Shown: piece after piece, positions 44,802 through 58,137 of the stretch
Numbering within the stretch: position 1 is the first letter of the stretch
Layout of the letters: each line of letters opens with the position of its first letter
Source: Punica granatum
Taxonomy: Eukaryota > Streptophyta > Magnoliopsida > Myrtales > Lythraceae
Assembly: GCF_007655135.1 (NCBI RefSeq)
Contig: NC_045130.1
Coordinates: 4,030,001-4,094,000, forward strand
Direction of reading: 5' to 3'
Length of the DNA: 64,000 nucleotides
Notes under the pieces: generated by a model
Databases searched by the model: none
What the model was told of the DNA's origin: nothing
What the model saw: the letters and a program-made list of their open reading frames with translations, nothing else
Program-made: the position numbers and the translations under genes

Positions 44802-47800
44802 ATTGAAAAATAGAGTGAGAATTATCATATAATTAATTGGTTATTATATCCAAGCTGGGCCACAGAAACTTGAGCAACTTAATTAAGAAATAGACACATT
44901 AATTAGTTCCAAAAGATCTAAGGGGAAACAAACATACACACACACACGTATATTTTATATATGCAGTACAACAAGCTTCTAAATGTACTTCACATAAATG
45001 AATTTTGCAGTACTGCACAGTGTCTATATATAGATAAATTTGGCTTTAACTTTCTTCATCGATCTTTGTCTGTCCCAAATATGCTTATATATAATTCATC
45101 TCTATGATCTTCTGCAGCCTAATCTATCAATATTGTATACCGACTTCTCCCGCACGCCCCTGGTTTCGTGCTTCCTGATTTAGGGGGCTACGGCACGTTC
45201 TTGTCATGCGTCGCGCGATCCCATGTTCCAGCAGCCAGATACAATTAACTCCATAGTGGGCTTTATATGGAAAATCGAAAAGCACTTGTGGGTTGTGTGA
45301 AACGCTGGTCTCGGTGGATGTCGCACCATACGGGAAATTGAGAAGAGGCAGGCATTTGGTAAATGTCAATGTGTAATACAGGTACTTTAAGAATCAGCTT
45401 GACTAATTTGTACCATATTGCTATAATTCTTTAGCTCGGTGGATGCTATAATTCATTTTTTAATTATGTGATTCCACCGGCCGGCCCCTTTTTTCATCAA
45501 TACTGGACTGAAAAAAATCAAGAGGTTTTGCACGTTCAATTTTCATTGGTAGACCGGAACTTTTCCGACCCCATCTCTAAGGGGTAAGAGAGAAAGGAAA
45601 AATAAAGGAGTCCAATAAGTTTTACCGGTGAGAAATGGAGCAATAGTTTATTGTTATTGTACCAAATTTATATTTCGGTCTCAGAATCATAGTTTGATGC
45701 GTTAATTGTCGTCTTTTAGTCCACTACCAAGTGTGAATTGCATGTCATATTGTTTTTCAGAAAGAGTTGTTAACCTTATACATCGAAAATTGAATAGAAT
45801 TTTTTAAATATATAATTAAACTCACCATCTTATCAACTCAAATATTTTCGAGATTGGATGTGGATATTAACAATTTATAAGTTCAATGAAAATTCAATCT
45901 ATAAAGTATCAAAGCGGATTCCGTGCATTTCCATATGGAAATCACTTCACGCCACGCCAAGTCCAGGACAGCCTAATGTGCCTATGTTAGCTCAATTATG
46001 GAACTCGTTGCGTGCGTTCCAAGAACTCATAGTGTGTGTTCCCAACTTAGAAGAAAAACCAATGCCAATGGAAAATTTACACAATCAGTTTACTTTTGTA
46101 CATCGCCATCCCACACTCGAAGAATCACGACTTCAATCCAACGAAAAAGAAAGAACTTTAAATATGAATCTCAAGTTAATTGTGTTTCCTATCAAAGTAT
46201 GTTAGCGTTAACCTCATTTCAAAACAAGACATAACTTATCATATCTAACTTTTTTAGGCAGCAGAACAATAATAAATCACGTCTCTTCATCAAAAGGATT
46301 TTCACGATAATAACATGGTTTTCTGTTGATTAATTAATTCATAAATAATTTTGTCCCCTGATTTCTAAGTAAATAATGTACATTAGAAGGCATAAACTTA
46401 CTTAAAATATAAAGAAAGCGTGATTTTCGCCTGACTTCTTGATATTTCGTTTGAATTGATCTTGCTAGATAAACTCCATACGCATTATATTTAGGACATT
46501 ATTATCTTAAATTGATCAAATTTTGAAATAAAAAAAGGCTTTCACATTGCTTTTAGGACCATCCCTCTCTTAATCAGTCATCTCTTACATAAGCTTTTTT
46601 CTAGAAAGACCTCTCAATATTTTATAGCTTTTTTCCACAAGCACCTCTCAATATTTTACCAATAATTACAATATTATTATACTTTCCTTAATTGCTGCCT
46701 CTTTCGCGTAAATCTCTCACTTCAAGCAACCCTCAATATTTTACTTATATATGGATTTGTTGCTTTTGATTGTATCTTGGCTCGCGCGGTCAATATCTGC
46801 CTCAGTTAATCCGATAATTAAGCATTCTAGACGCAAGGTGGCAATAGGAAAATTGGCTTATGAGCACTTACCACGTTCGAAAAGTCCATTACATCGAGCA
46901 TGCTAATTAACTGAAGGCACGGACGTTCTAACCGTTGACTTTCGAATTAAATACCGACCTTACTGTCAAGTTATGACCCGAACACAAGCGCGATCTGGCT
47001 AAAATCAAATCCGTCATGTAAAAGAACCGTGGTTCTTAACTTCAACACGCTTTAGAAATTATTGTCCAGGAACGTGTTTTCATATACATATATGTATTCC
47101 GTTAAGAAAAAGGTCATGTCTCCTTTAATTAAAGACTTTTTGCGGACTTGTTACTGTCTAGACAATGAACTTTTCATCATAGTATACTTATCCTCAATAA
47201 TTTCTCTATTTTTATTGAATATATATATATATATATATATCCAATAATTACATGTCAACTTTATAGCTAAACGGAAAAGCCTGGATTTGGAAAATTAAGG
47301 GCCGGAAGCATCCTCATTATTTATCCACGGAAGCATTCTTCCCTGGTTTTTACCGGGGTTCATGTGTGACGGTAGATGATCTTGATCGGAACTTCGGATT
47401 TCTATTGCATTGTATTTGTTATATATTGCTAGATATTTCCTTTAATTTTCCTATATAGTATGCTTAGGAGGATCCCGTTATTCTAATCTTATAATCTTTG
47501 TTTCTTGAATATTTTACCTGAATAATCATGTCATGTAATAGCCTTACATGCTATGAATGAATTCTCGACATTCACGAGTATAAAAATTTAAAAAGAAAAA
47601 ATTATCCACGTGTACGGGGCAAAAAATGTCCCGTTTCGGTTATTCATAATTTTGTCGTATTGTAATCGGATCTTTGCAAAAAAAAAAAAAAAAGAAGGGA
47701 ATTCCGCGTGAAAGATAATTAAAGTGTCCACGATAAGAAGGGTTTGCTCTGGGGATTAAACGAACACCTCTTTCCAAAGTCTCAGGCTCCTTGTAAATAT

Positions 47801-48053
47801 TTTATTATATATGAATGATGGGAACAGCACTTATCCAGAAAAAATAAAATCTCGGGCTCAAATAATTTGAATTGAGAAAATTCAATTTTGAGTGAGTTTT
47901 ACACCTTAGTCCATTCATTTAGTTCGAATCTAAATTAAATTATATAGTATGGCGCACACAACAGAAAAACAAAAAGCGTTGAGTTCAATTTAAATTTCTC
48001 ATTAACTACATGGGTATGTTGTATCATAGTACCTCAACGGGTAAAGTAATAGT

Positions 48054-48215
48054 AAAGTAAGGATTGTCGGTGCAATAGCACCACACGTCGTTCGAAATCA
48101 AGAGGTCATGGATTCATTATCACCAGTGGGACTTATGTATCACTTTATTTAGTTTTATTTTTTTCTTTTGTACTAAGCCTATGTGTCTTTCTTATTACCG
48201 AAAAATTAACAAAAT
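48054..48215 (+). mobile_element. SINE copy (family 1)
   Basis: A tRNA-like head (GTCGGTGCAATAGCACC, GTCATGGATTCATTATCACC) followed by TTATTTAGTTTTATTTTT and the family 3' end TTATTACCGAAAAA. Degenerate; no target duplication found. Confidence 0.5.
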
Positions 48216-48433
48216 TATGAGTGATCTGTAATAATGGAATCGAATGGCTTTTCAGATTATTTTGCTAAATCAGGAGTTAGTAAAACCTCTGATTTTGTTG
48301 CTTGGATAAGATCTATTCCTTTGTAATCCTCTGACCCGTGTGTCCTCTCTAACTACTTCCTCTTCTTGTATTATGGTGTATTAGATGATGATCTCGATCG
48401 TTGTCTCTTTTATTGGTCTCTGTAAGACCTTCT

Positions 48434-48619
48434 TATTAATGAAAGTTTTTCGGTTATAATAGGAGGCCCATGACCTAGTACAATAAGTAAATGAAAATGA
48501 AATCTAAATAAATGGGCATGGGTAGTCCCATTAATGAGAATCGAACCTGAAACTTCTAAGTTATCAGATGAGAGTGTTAGCCACTGCACTACACCCATTT
48601 TTCTATTAATGAAAGTTTT
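48434..48619 (-). mobile_element. SINE (family 1) with perfect 16-bp target duplication
   Basis: Body 48450-48603. On the minus strand it starts GGGTGTAGTGCAGTGGCTAAC (A box) and carries GGTTCGATTCTC (B box), ending TATTATAACCGAAA. TATTAATGAAAGTTTT flanks it exactly at 48434-48449 and 48604-48619. This copy defines the 154-bp family. Confidence 0.88.
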
Positions 48620-50744
48620 ATGAGTTATAAGGAAAAAAAAAGTAAAATAGCGGAAATTGCGAAACTTCCTTGGATATTAAGGTAGAGTGGGACATTATGT
48701 TTCATCAATAATTCATCAAATGGGACACATACTTTAATTAATCCAAAGAGTCCAAGGCCCGAGAGGTGTGCAGTCTATTCTGAGTGTCCAGTGTTTCCAC
48801 TTAAAGAGAGGAAAGATTGCAGGCACGAAGTTTCCATTGTGCTAATTACCATGTGCACTGCCTGTCATGTTTTTTAGTTTTTTTTCCCCTCATTTTTTCA
48901 TCAACATGTATACATTGGCTTTCGCTCCTTTCCCACGTAGGAAAACTCTATCGTCCCCCTAAGGTCCAACCTGGTCTCCTGTAATCATCGGATCAATCAA
49001 CTTAATATTTGCACAAATTCTTGTGAAAAATGAATTGATATGTCGGCCGTAAGAAGTTAGGATGAAAATGAGGCCATTGCTCTGTATCCATTTTGCTATT
49101 GATCTTTTGGCAATCGGTTTTCGGCCTTCTCTGGTCCTCAAGCTTCCGCCCCAGTGGACTGGTTCTCACCGTAGATCATCCACTTCTGCAGATGAGATAT
49201 GTTTGTCATTGCATTGAACTATGTCTCTTCCATGCTCATATATTATTGTGGGGATGTCTTACATTAAGTCTGAAAAGTCGAAGATCCGGAGCAAAGGACA
49301 AGTTCGAAGAAAGATGTCAAGAATCTCATATTCTTGATCCAGCAGCTGCTTTCATACCGACACTACCATATCGGTAATCCAAAGGTGACTTGTAATTTAT
49401 GTGCTAATTTCAGGAATTGAATCCCTCGAGGATCCAGACAGCAAAGTTTCTCTTGTAAGAAACATTTACGTACTAATTCATCTGGAGTAGGATCCACCCG
49501 TAATAGTTACTCGGATTTAGAGCTGGCTGGGGCCCAACTTCCGCTTCAAATTTCAATCATTTCGATCGTGTCCAAATGCCTAATTTTTCTTTAAGGGTAT
49601 ACAAATTCAACGCGTTCCTCATAACATGCGCATTCATTAATATTACGTTCCTGCCAGTTTGATTCCTTCTCCATGCACAGCAATCCTTTCGATCGAGCAA
49701 AAGTTGGATTGTGAAAAGTGAAAGACATAAATGAAGACATATCAATTTCTGATCAACTATGGATGGCTTGTGGGTTTCAGGCACATTTGCAGGCATTAAG
49801 TATTAACGGTAACATTTAGCTAAAGCATATATACATTTTATAAGAAATTTTCCGATGATCTTATCTCGCCATGCATGTAACATGAGAAAGCAATAATCAA
49901 ATTATAACAAATGGGAAAACGATTAACTAATCACTTGACTAATTATTCTTAATTTTAGAGATTTTATTGGTCTTTCTCACCACATCATTGTGTGACAGTA
50001 ATTGAGCTCTCAAGCTTCATTTCATTGATCCTCGAATAAACTTATATGTAAGCCGAAGCTTTTACACAAAGATAGCTAGTAATCAATGAGATTCTAAACT
50101 AAAGGAAGAAATCCTAACTTCCTAATCTATGTAAATATACAGTATACATGGCAAAATATATTGGGTGATCCTACATCGCCACGTGATGGAGGAAGCACCA
50201 ATCAAAATATATGAAACTAAGGACTTAATGCTAATCACTCAGATAATTACCATAATTATTTTTCATTAAAAGATTCTAATTAATTTTTCCTCACCACGTC
50301 ATTTAAGGTAAAATCATCTAAAATTTTTTCGTAATGCAGGGTTACTAAAAATTTTCTGACATTTTACACTGGCAAACAAAAACTATAGCTGAAAATAGCA
50401 TTTGCAATAGCTAATTAATTTGGATTGGATTCACATCAGCTTTCTTAATTAGAACAACTCAATTCCAATGCTGAAGTTATTTCGAAAAAAGAAAAGCAAA
50501 AAAGGGGGTTGAGTATTTCCCGAGTATTGAATATTGATGTAATTAAGGGCTGTCATCGGAGAGTTCTATAGAAAAGCCGATTAAAAAAAATTGAGATATT
50601 TTACCTTTTAATGGATCGATTCGGCTCAAATTAGATTAATCGAGGTCCATTAGACTTTTGGATATTATGATACACTCCGAAAGAAAAATGGATTAAAAGA
50701 TGGGACGAGGTTAATTATGTCATTTTATTTTAATGGAAACATGG
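48620..50744. other. Intergenic DNA
   Basis: No gene recognised. Small open frames (49093-49377 plus, 49557-49796 minus) have no identifiable domain. A partial family 2 repeat is at about 50585-50680. Confidence 0.45.
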
Positions 50745-51272
50745 ATTAAGAAAGGGTAAATTTCACCGTAAATCATGATATTTTGAAAAATTTCACCGCA
50801 TAATACATACTATATTAATTTTACCAATTTATACGATATTTTGAAAATTTTTCATGACATAGCATGACATTCATTTTCCGTCAATTCCGTAACAGAAAGC
50901 TGATGTGGCCGATGTTGTGGTTCCACTCTTGCACAACTGGACTTTTTGTGGGCCCATTAGCTTCTTCCCATGATATAAAACGTGTAATTTGGTTAAATTA
51001 ATACTATACGTGCTACATTGTGAAACTTTTTAAAGTTTCGTACTATACTATGAAATGTTTTAGGGCCCACAAAACGTCCAGTTGTGCAAGGTGTGCCAAA
51101 AACGCCGATCCCATCAGCTCTCCGTGAGAGAATAAACGGAAAATTGACGCCATACTATGGCATAAAAAAATTTCAAAATATTGTGCAATTTAGTAAAATT
51201 AATACAATATTTGTTATGTGGTGAAAATTTTCAAAATATCGTATCATACCGTGAAATTAACCCATTAAAAAA
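50745..51272. mobile_element. Foldback MITE (Mutator-like) with 9-bp target duplication
   Basis: A 510-bp element (50754-51263) that is nearly all inverted repeat. Its ends are GGGTAAATTTCAC and GTGAAATTAACCC; further in, ATATTTTGAAAA, TTCCGT, AGCTGATG and TTGCACAACTGGAC recur in inverted order, each arm being about 200 bp. ATTAAGAAA (50745-50753) and ATTAAAAAA (51264-51272) form a one-mismatch 9-bp duplication, typical of Mutator-like elements. Confidence 0.78.
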
Positions 51273-51739
51273 TGACTTACTATTTCAGATCTTGAATATA
51301 TTCATATCGATTCACTCGGTGCAAAAACTTCACTGGAAGGATCTATGGATGTGAAAACAGGTAAAGATCGAAGGTACATCCCGAAATATGGAACAATTAA
51401 ATGGACTAAGATGTCTGACTCGATCAACATATATATACCAAGGTATATATTAATTTACTTACAAGTTATTTCACTTGATAAAAGGCTTAGGAGATGAGGT
51501 GAAAAATGCAAACATTTTATTATGTTTTAGGGTTCCAGTGGACTAGAATTTCAAACTTAACCGCGTTCTTGTGTTTTTTTGGGACAATAATTTCCACCAA
51601 TTGTATACTCGTCCGTGTCTTAATTTGACTCTCTCCCTATGAGGGGAAAATAACAATAACAATTATAAAAAAAATAATAGTGATAACAGCACTTAATAAA
51701 TAATAGTAATAATAATTTCAAGGGCTCTGTCAGCTTATC
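51273..51739. other. Upstream region of Lac-C
   Basis: No gene seen. AT-rich; the proximal part leads into the Lac-C TATA box. Confidence 0.4.
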
Positions 51740-51747
51740 TATAAATA
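51740..51747 (+). promoter_or_regulatory. TATA box of Lac-C
   Basis: TATAAATA 73 bp upstream of the Lac-C start codon. Confidence 0.6.
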
Positions 51748-51812
51748 GAACAAAGTTTACATCAGAACATTGCCATAGCAAAGACAGAAAGTAAGAGTTG
51801 CAAGAAAGCATA

Positions 51813-54800
51813 ATGAGATCAGTCAAGATGGATTTGATGCTAACCCTTCTTGGGGGGTTTTTGTTCCTATGTGGGTTTAACTTTTGGATGGCTCAAGGCG
51901 CTGTCCATTACTACGATTTCATCGTAAGTTCTCTCCTTCTATATATCTCGAATACTAACTAGTCATATAAAACCTCCCGTATTATATTGAGTCACAAGAA
52001 ATGTCGAGTTCGGGCATATAAGCAGCTAGCCATCTCGTATGATCCGTCTCTATGGAATCATATCATATATTATATATGTAGCTAAGAGACAAATGTAGCA
52101 AGATTGATGCTGATGTTCTTTTGATGGGTTGCAGCTAAAGGAGAGCAATTTTACGAGGCTGTGCAGCACGAAGAGCATGCTCACGGTTAACGACAGCTTC
52201 CCGGGGCCGGTGATCCGTGTTCAAAAGGGGGACACAGTGTATGTTAATGTCCAGAATCAGGGAGAATATGGCGTTACTATTCACTGGTAACTTTCATGTC
52301 TCTCAATCTTTATGAATGAATAGATTGGCATGAATTCACCCAAAAAAAAAAAGAAGAAGATTGGCATGAGGCAATAATTATTTATTATCATTCCTGAAAG
52401 TAAACCTATTTGTTTTAACTTTTAAGAGAAAAAGAGCGTAATAACTGTTATAGTCTGAAATTTAAGAGATTTTAGATTCGATTATTATCGATAAAATTAT
52501 TTATGCTTTTAATTTAGACTTTTATTTACTTGTACTAGATTCATAGATCTCTTTTATAATCATTAAAAGAAAAGTTAAATTTCCCATATACCCCTTGTAT
52601 ATTCATTATAAGACAGTGATATCCTCTACTTTTTATAAATATGACAATGACACCTCCAATTCATTGACGGTCACACTTGGTGGAACTTAAAAGGCTAATG
52701 TTGTGTTTGGTTTTAAAGTTGAGTTTTAGTTTTAATTGGTTTGTAATAATTGTATTATTGAATTATTAGAAAAAAAAAGTGAAAAGGTAATGAATAGTTG
52801 GGAGAAAGTATTGATTGTATTATTAAATTGTTGAAAAAGTAATGAATAGTTAAGAGAATTTAATATTAAATATTGAATTGAATGGTTAAAAAAATTGAAG
52901 AAAAATAAAAAAATAATAATTGTGTTATCGAATTGAAGATAAGTGAAATTAAGCGAAGTAGAGTTAAAAACAAATTGTAAAACCAAACGGGACATAAAAC
53001 TCCAAGGAAATTTTCAAAATTTATGTTTTTTATGAAGAGAACTCAGTGTCCATTTTTAAAACTTATAAGAGATGTAAGCCTCCTTAAATAGAAACTGTTA
53101 TTATTCTATTTTAAAAAGTGAGGGCCTATCTTCCATAACGAAATTACAGGGTGTTTATGAAACTTTTTATTTAAAAAAAAATACGTGTTTCAATTTGATA
53201 TTCATGGTTTTATTGTTACGTGCATTTGACAATGTGTCTGTGTCCCTTGGTCTCTTCCTCTCTGACTCTTTCTCAACTTAATTTCTTATAGCTTAACAAA
53301 ATTGCAAATGGGCAAATGACATATTATTATAGAAATTAAGGGTAAAGTAAGGTTTGAAAATCATGACATTTTTGAAATAGTTTCCATCTTGCATCCATAT
53401 TAAGAAACATTGACTTAATCGACAATATAATAAAAAATTAGACGGTTTGAGTTTTTTAGTTCGTTAATATTGCTTTCATTGATAGAACTCCTACATATAT
53501 AACTATATCATTCGGGAATAATAATATTATTAAGTTCAATGAGGTTAACGGATTATTTGTTGTTATACGGGACGCAAAAGCAATCCGAAGCTAGCCAATT
53601 AAAATTTCAATTAATTAATCAACAACAATTTCTCTGCTTATCCATAGGCACGGCGTAAAACAACCAAGAAACCCGTGGTACGATGGACCTGAGAACATTA
53701 CGCAGTGTCCGATCCCTGCTGGCACCAATTTCACGCAGGAGATCATTTTCTCCGATGAAGAAGGAACCCTCTGGTGGCACGCGCATAGTGACTGGTCCCG
53801 CGCAACCGTCCACGGAGCAATTGTAATATCACCTGCAAATGGAACCACATATCCCTTCGCTCAACCCGACGCCGAGGAAGTAATAGTATTAGGTGATTAT
53901 CGGTTTTAGCTAACCTCTCTCGGCGCATGACTTCCTACTCAATAACATATATCTGATGATGAGCTTACGGATTGCCAATTGAAATGCAGGATCATGGTTT
54001 ACTGGAGATGTGATGGCGATAATTGATGAGGCCCTTACCACGGGAGGTGACCCAAACATTTCAGATGCCTTTACCATTAATGGGCAACCTGGGGATCTAT
54101 ACAATTGCTCAAGTGGTATGACAATATTGATTCTACCTTCTAACAAATTTTAAGATTTTAGTCTAGTTATCCCTTACGGTTCGCATAATTTGCAGACTCG
54201 ACCTACCGCTTGTTGGTTGAGTCCGGAAAGACCTATCTCCTCCGAATTGTTAATGCCGTGATGAATGAGGAGATGTTCTTCGGGATTGGCGAGCACAACC
54301 TTACAGTCGTTGGAATGGACGGTGCATACCTCAAGCCCATAAACGTTGAGTACATTATGATAACTCCAGGCCAAACTATGGACGTCCTGTTCACGGCGAA
54401 CCAGTCTCCTAGCTATTATTACATGGCTGGGAGCCCTTTCGCCGATACGAATGCCCCGTTCGACAACACCACCACAACTGGCATCGTGCAGTACAGTGGA
54501 AACTACACCCCGCCTTCTTCTCCATCTTTCCCATCGCTTCCCGCTTACAACGACAAAGCCGCGGCAGAGAACTATACAGCACTGCTCCAGAGCTTGGCGA
54601 GCAATGAGCACCCGATCAATGTCCCCCTAAACATCACCACGAGTATGTACATAACAGTTTCGGTGAATCAGATTGATTGCAACGGTTCGTGTGCTGGGCC
54701 GGATGGGAACAGGCTTGCGGCCAGCTTGAACAACATCAGCTTTCAAACGCCAACTACGGACATATTAGAAGCATACTATCAGTACTTCTACATCTCCTGC

Positions 54801-55580
54801 CCCTTCCTTGCACCATGCTTTAAATGCCTCTATGTGACACAATCCATGCCCAATTCGGCCCATTTATTAACACAGGCCGGGCCGGCCCATAGGCTAGGTG
54901 AAGTTTATTAAAGAAAAAACAAAAAGAAAAGCAAAATTCAGCTCACGAGCTTTATTATCTTGCAGGACCTTGCCTAATGTATTCACCAAAGATTTTCCGG
55001 ACGAGCCACCCTATTACTTCAATTTCACCGGAGATGTTGGGAATAACACAATATTCCCGAGCCTCGGAACCAAGGTGAGGGTGATCGACTACAACGAGGC
55101 GGTTGAGATCGTATTTCAGGGGACAAATGTCGGGGCTGCGGAGAATCACCCTATGCACCTTCACGGTTACAGCTTCTATGTCCTAGGCTTCGGGTCGGGG
55201 AACTTTAACAGCACAACCGACCCATTGTCTTACAATCTGGATGACCCACCACTCGTGAACACCATCGGCGTTCCTAAGAACGGATGGCTTACTATCAGAT
55301 TCATTGCAGATAACCCAGGTACGTATTACTACTTATGTTCATCAAATGATTTCTCAAACCTATCTACGAGGGAAGTGTTTTTCCATGATCGTATTAACAT
55401 AATCAATTGACTTAACCATTTGTTTCTTTTATGCATGCAGGAGTGTGGTTTATGCACTGCCATTTAGAGAGGCACGCAAGCTGGGGAATGAACACCGTGC
55501 TTATAGTGAAGAATGGTACAACCGATGCAACCAGTATTCGCCCTCGACCGGGTTATATGCCTCCTTGTTCAACCTCCTAG
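51813..55580 (+). CDS. Laccase Lac-C (LAC14/15-like), seven exons, 570 aa
   Basis: Third intact copy, more diverged from Lac-A and Lac-B than they are from each other. Exons 51813-51923, 52135-52286, 53648-53892, 53990-54115, 54196-54781, 54966-55318, 55441-55580; 1713 nt, frame open, GT-AG introns at the same positions. Signal peptide about residues 1-28 ([22 protein letters not shown]). Copper motifs HWHG (H87, H89), WWHAH (H132, H134), HPMHLHG and [12 protein letters not shown] are intact, with Met541 axial. The donor of exon 5 is CA|GTACTT; reading through it would add a tail and then a stop. Intron 2 contains a SINE-like copy and a family T MITE. Function as for Lac-A: predicted secreted phenol oxidase. 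Confidence 0.93.
52405..52580 (+). mobile_element. SINE copy (family 1) in Lac-C intron 2
   Basis: Contains TTTAGATTCGATTATTATCG (B-box region) and the family 3' end ACTAGATTCATAGATCTCTT, TTATAATCATTAAAAG. Degenerate. Confidence 0.5.
52696..52996 (+). mobile_element. MITE (family T) with TAA target duplication in Lac-C intron 2
   Basis: A 295-bp element (52699-52993) with termini TGTTGTGTTTGGTTTTA and TAAAACCAAACGGGACA, flanked by TAA on both sides, as in PIF/Harbinger (Tourist-like) MITEs. Interior homologous, in opposite orientation, to 36202-36513, whose flanking TTA is correspondingly the complement. Confidence 0.78.
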
Positions 55581-55795
55581 TTTCCCTCGATAGTCTTAAC
55601 TGGTGAAAAAGGCACGAGGAACAATAAAATACATATCTTGTTCACATTTATATGTTCTCACCCAACAGTCAATAATGGTCTGTCTAGGGATATTATTTAT
55701 TATTAGTTTGGTTTTGCTTCCTTCAAATTATATCAGCGTTCTGTTCTTTGATGGAAAGACGTTCTCAGAGGAAAACCAACGAACCGTTATAGTGA

Positions 55796-55841
<46 letters not shown>

Positions 55842-56845
55842 ATATGTTATAGAGGGCCACCATACGTCTTAAAATCGAGCAAAATTGGAAAAAGAATCAA
55901 TGGATCAATGCAACGAACAGCTAACCTTGAGCTCAGTTCCACTTTCGTACAGTACCACTGTACAAGCTAGACACGATTTGAGATCGACGCAATGATTCTC
56001 TTACATGGTTTGGAATTCCTTTTTATAGTGAAATCACGAATTTTCTCAGCACGTTTGCTTGTTCAGGCGTCAAACTTGGGTATGAGGACGAGGCAAATGT
56101 TGAAATTGTATATATTTATATAATTAAATTGTAAACTAAATAATTCAACATAAAAAAAAAATTTAACACTGGGCCCATCTTATCCTATATATAGCATATC
56201 CTTTATTAATAATCTTATAGAAACAACTACTGATGCATTTTCTCTTCTCGTTGCTGAATGATGATGCTAAAATTACAAGACTAGACCTAGCCAAAGAATC
56301 ATGAACGTCCAATAAAATACCTTTCATAAGGAAAGAATTGATAAATAAAGAAATATGTGAAAGAAAAAGAAAAATTATCTTAATATCAGGAGGTCACAAT
56401 AAAGTGATAATCAAAATCAGTTATCGAAAAAAGAAAAAATGGTGACCGAGTTCGTTTCTTGATGAAAGAAAGCTGATGGGGGCCTTGAAGCACACTTGAA
56501 CGCCTACTGGCCAGGATCAATGGCGCTCGGAATATCAGTTGTCGGGGCCCTAATATATTGGTATGCATATTAGGACCATCAAGGACAACCTGAAATTGAT
56601 CAAAGCCCTGTCTCTCAGTACTGAGCCAAAGCTAGTAATTACCAATTTAGTTAGCAATCTAAGCAAAGCAAAACCTATACGTGTGTGTGTGTGTATACGT
56701 TTATGTATAAGTTAATGTCTTCGCTCTTTTGATTGTGAGAGAGTTGACTGGATGATGTGGACCTACAATTATGTTGTGTGTTCATTAATTGAAATGCAGG
56801 AAGGAAAGTCCTTCATATAGATCTTACATATTATGTACATGTAGG

Positions 56846-56890
<45 letters not shown>

Positions 56891-56899
56891 GAATGAAGA
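55581..56899. other. Intergenic DNA between Lac-C and the Lac-D pseudogene
   Basis: No gene. TG microsatellite at 55804-55839, a short TG run at 56683-56694 and a GA run of about 40 bp at 56849-56888. Confidence 0.5.
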
Positions 56900-57899
56900 A
56901 TGGATAAAACAGTGATCTATTTGGTCACATTATTGATTCTTCTTCTTGTAGGTGGATCTGATCCTCGTCCTGCTCAGGGCAAAATTTCCACTATTATGAT
57001 TTTGTAGCAAGTTACTGATCTCAAGCTTACTCTCGATTTCTTAGTCTGATCTCGCTCTCTCAAATTCTTTTCTTCGATGATCCATAAGTTGTTGCAAAAT
57101 CTTTCATTATATAAAGAAAATAAGATCTCCTTGCTTCTTCATTTCTTCTGGAAAGCTGATGGAAATGAACGTGACAATACAATGCACGACCGAATCCGTC
57201 ATGACTGTGAATGGCAGCTTTTCCTGGGCCGGTCATTAGGGTCACAAATGAGACACTATTTTCGTGAAAGATCATAATCAAGGAGACCATGGAGTGACCA
57301 TTCACTGGTTCCTCTCTCTCTCTCTCCCTCCCTCCCTCTCCCCTCCCTTCTCTCCCCTTGTTTCACTTCATTTACGATTTGTAACGCGCAAGGGCAACAC
57401 TCATTCAATCAATGGCACAGGCACGGAGTAAAGCAACCCAGAGGTCTGTGGTCAGATGGACCCGAGTACATCACACAGTGTCCGATTAATCCTGGCACGA
57501 ACTTTACTTACGAGGTTATCTTCTTGGCAGAGGAGGGAACGCTATGGTGGCAAGCGCATTGCGATTGGACAAGAGCCACGGTGCACGGTGCAGTTGTTAT
57601 TTTACCAAATGAGGGCAGGACTTTTCCTTTTCCAGCACCGGACGGTGAGGAGATCGTCGTGTTAGGTAATCACATCTAACTATAATCTTCATTGAGGATA
57701 CAATTTGCAGCCATCTTCGCCTCTTGTGAACGTGACTGTACCCTTAGTATTTTCATTTTTATTAATTTCACAAATGGCACAAAATATATTTATATTTAGG
57801 TTTTTTTTTTCCATTTGCATACTATCTATTTCCACTTCCTAGAATGGGCATCCACACCTTCTTATCGCCATTTTACCCTTCCATTTGATTAATTTTTTT

Positions 57900-58085
57900 C
57901 GATGTGAACCATAGTATTTGGAAAGCCTAAAGGATCACGATTAATTTAGTTCAAGCCGGATGGATCCACTAAAAAGAAAAGCACTCACAGCATAGATTTT
58001 CTCTTTCTACAATACTCGAACTCGAGACCTTACTTAAGAGGAATAAGCGTTGACTTATTTGAATCAACCCATGTTGGTTCCATCA
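57900..58085 (-). repeat. SINE-like dispersed repeat (family 2) in Lac-D intron 3
   Basis: CATAGTATTTGGAAAGCC, the CTCGAACTCGAGACCTTACT segment and terminal CATGTTGGTTCC match the other copies. The minus strand gives AGGTCTCGAGTTCGAGT, a B-box-like sequence. Confidence 0.65.
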
Positions 58086-58137
58086 TATTAATTTATTTAC
58101 TTGATATAAAAAAAGAGGAAGGAGAATTTAGAAATAG

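Larger units (their letters stand above)
43382..48053. other. Intergenic DNA between Lac-B and Lac-C, first part
   Basis: Contains a family 2 repeat (43919-44098), the GCTCG-rich element (44350-44801), AT microsatellites (44610-44640, 47219-47240) and otherwise nothing recognisable. A minus-strand open frame at 45127-45369 (80 codons) is somewhat GC-richer than its surroundings but has no domain I recognise. Confidence 0.5.

Noticed and set aside
45127..45369. Possible small minus-strand gene of 80 codons
   Set aside because: No recognisable domain, no convincing start context or splice partner; left as unexplained open frame.
48450..48603. tRNA gene suggested by A and B box motifs
   Set aside because: No cloverleaf could be drawn; the 154-bp length, tail and 16-bp target duplication identify a SINE. 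The same applies to 63129-63443.
49093..49796. Small open frames on both strands
   Set aside because: No homology I can recognise; lengths are within chance expectation for this composition.
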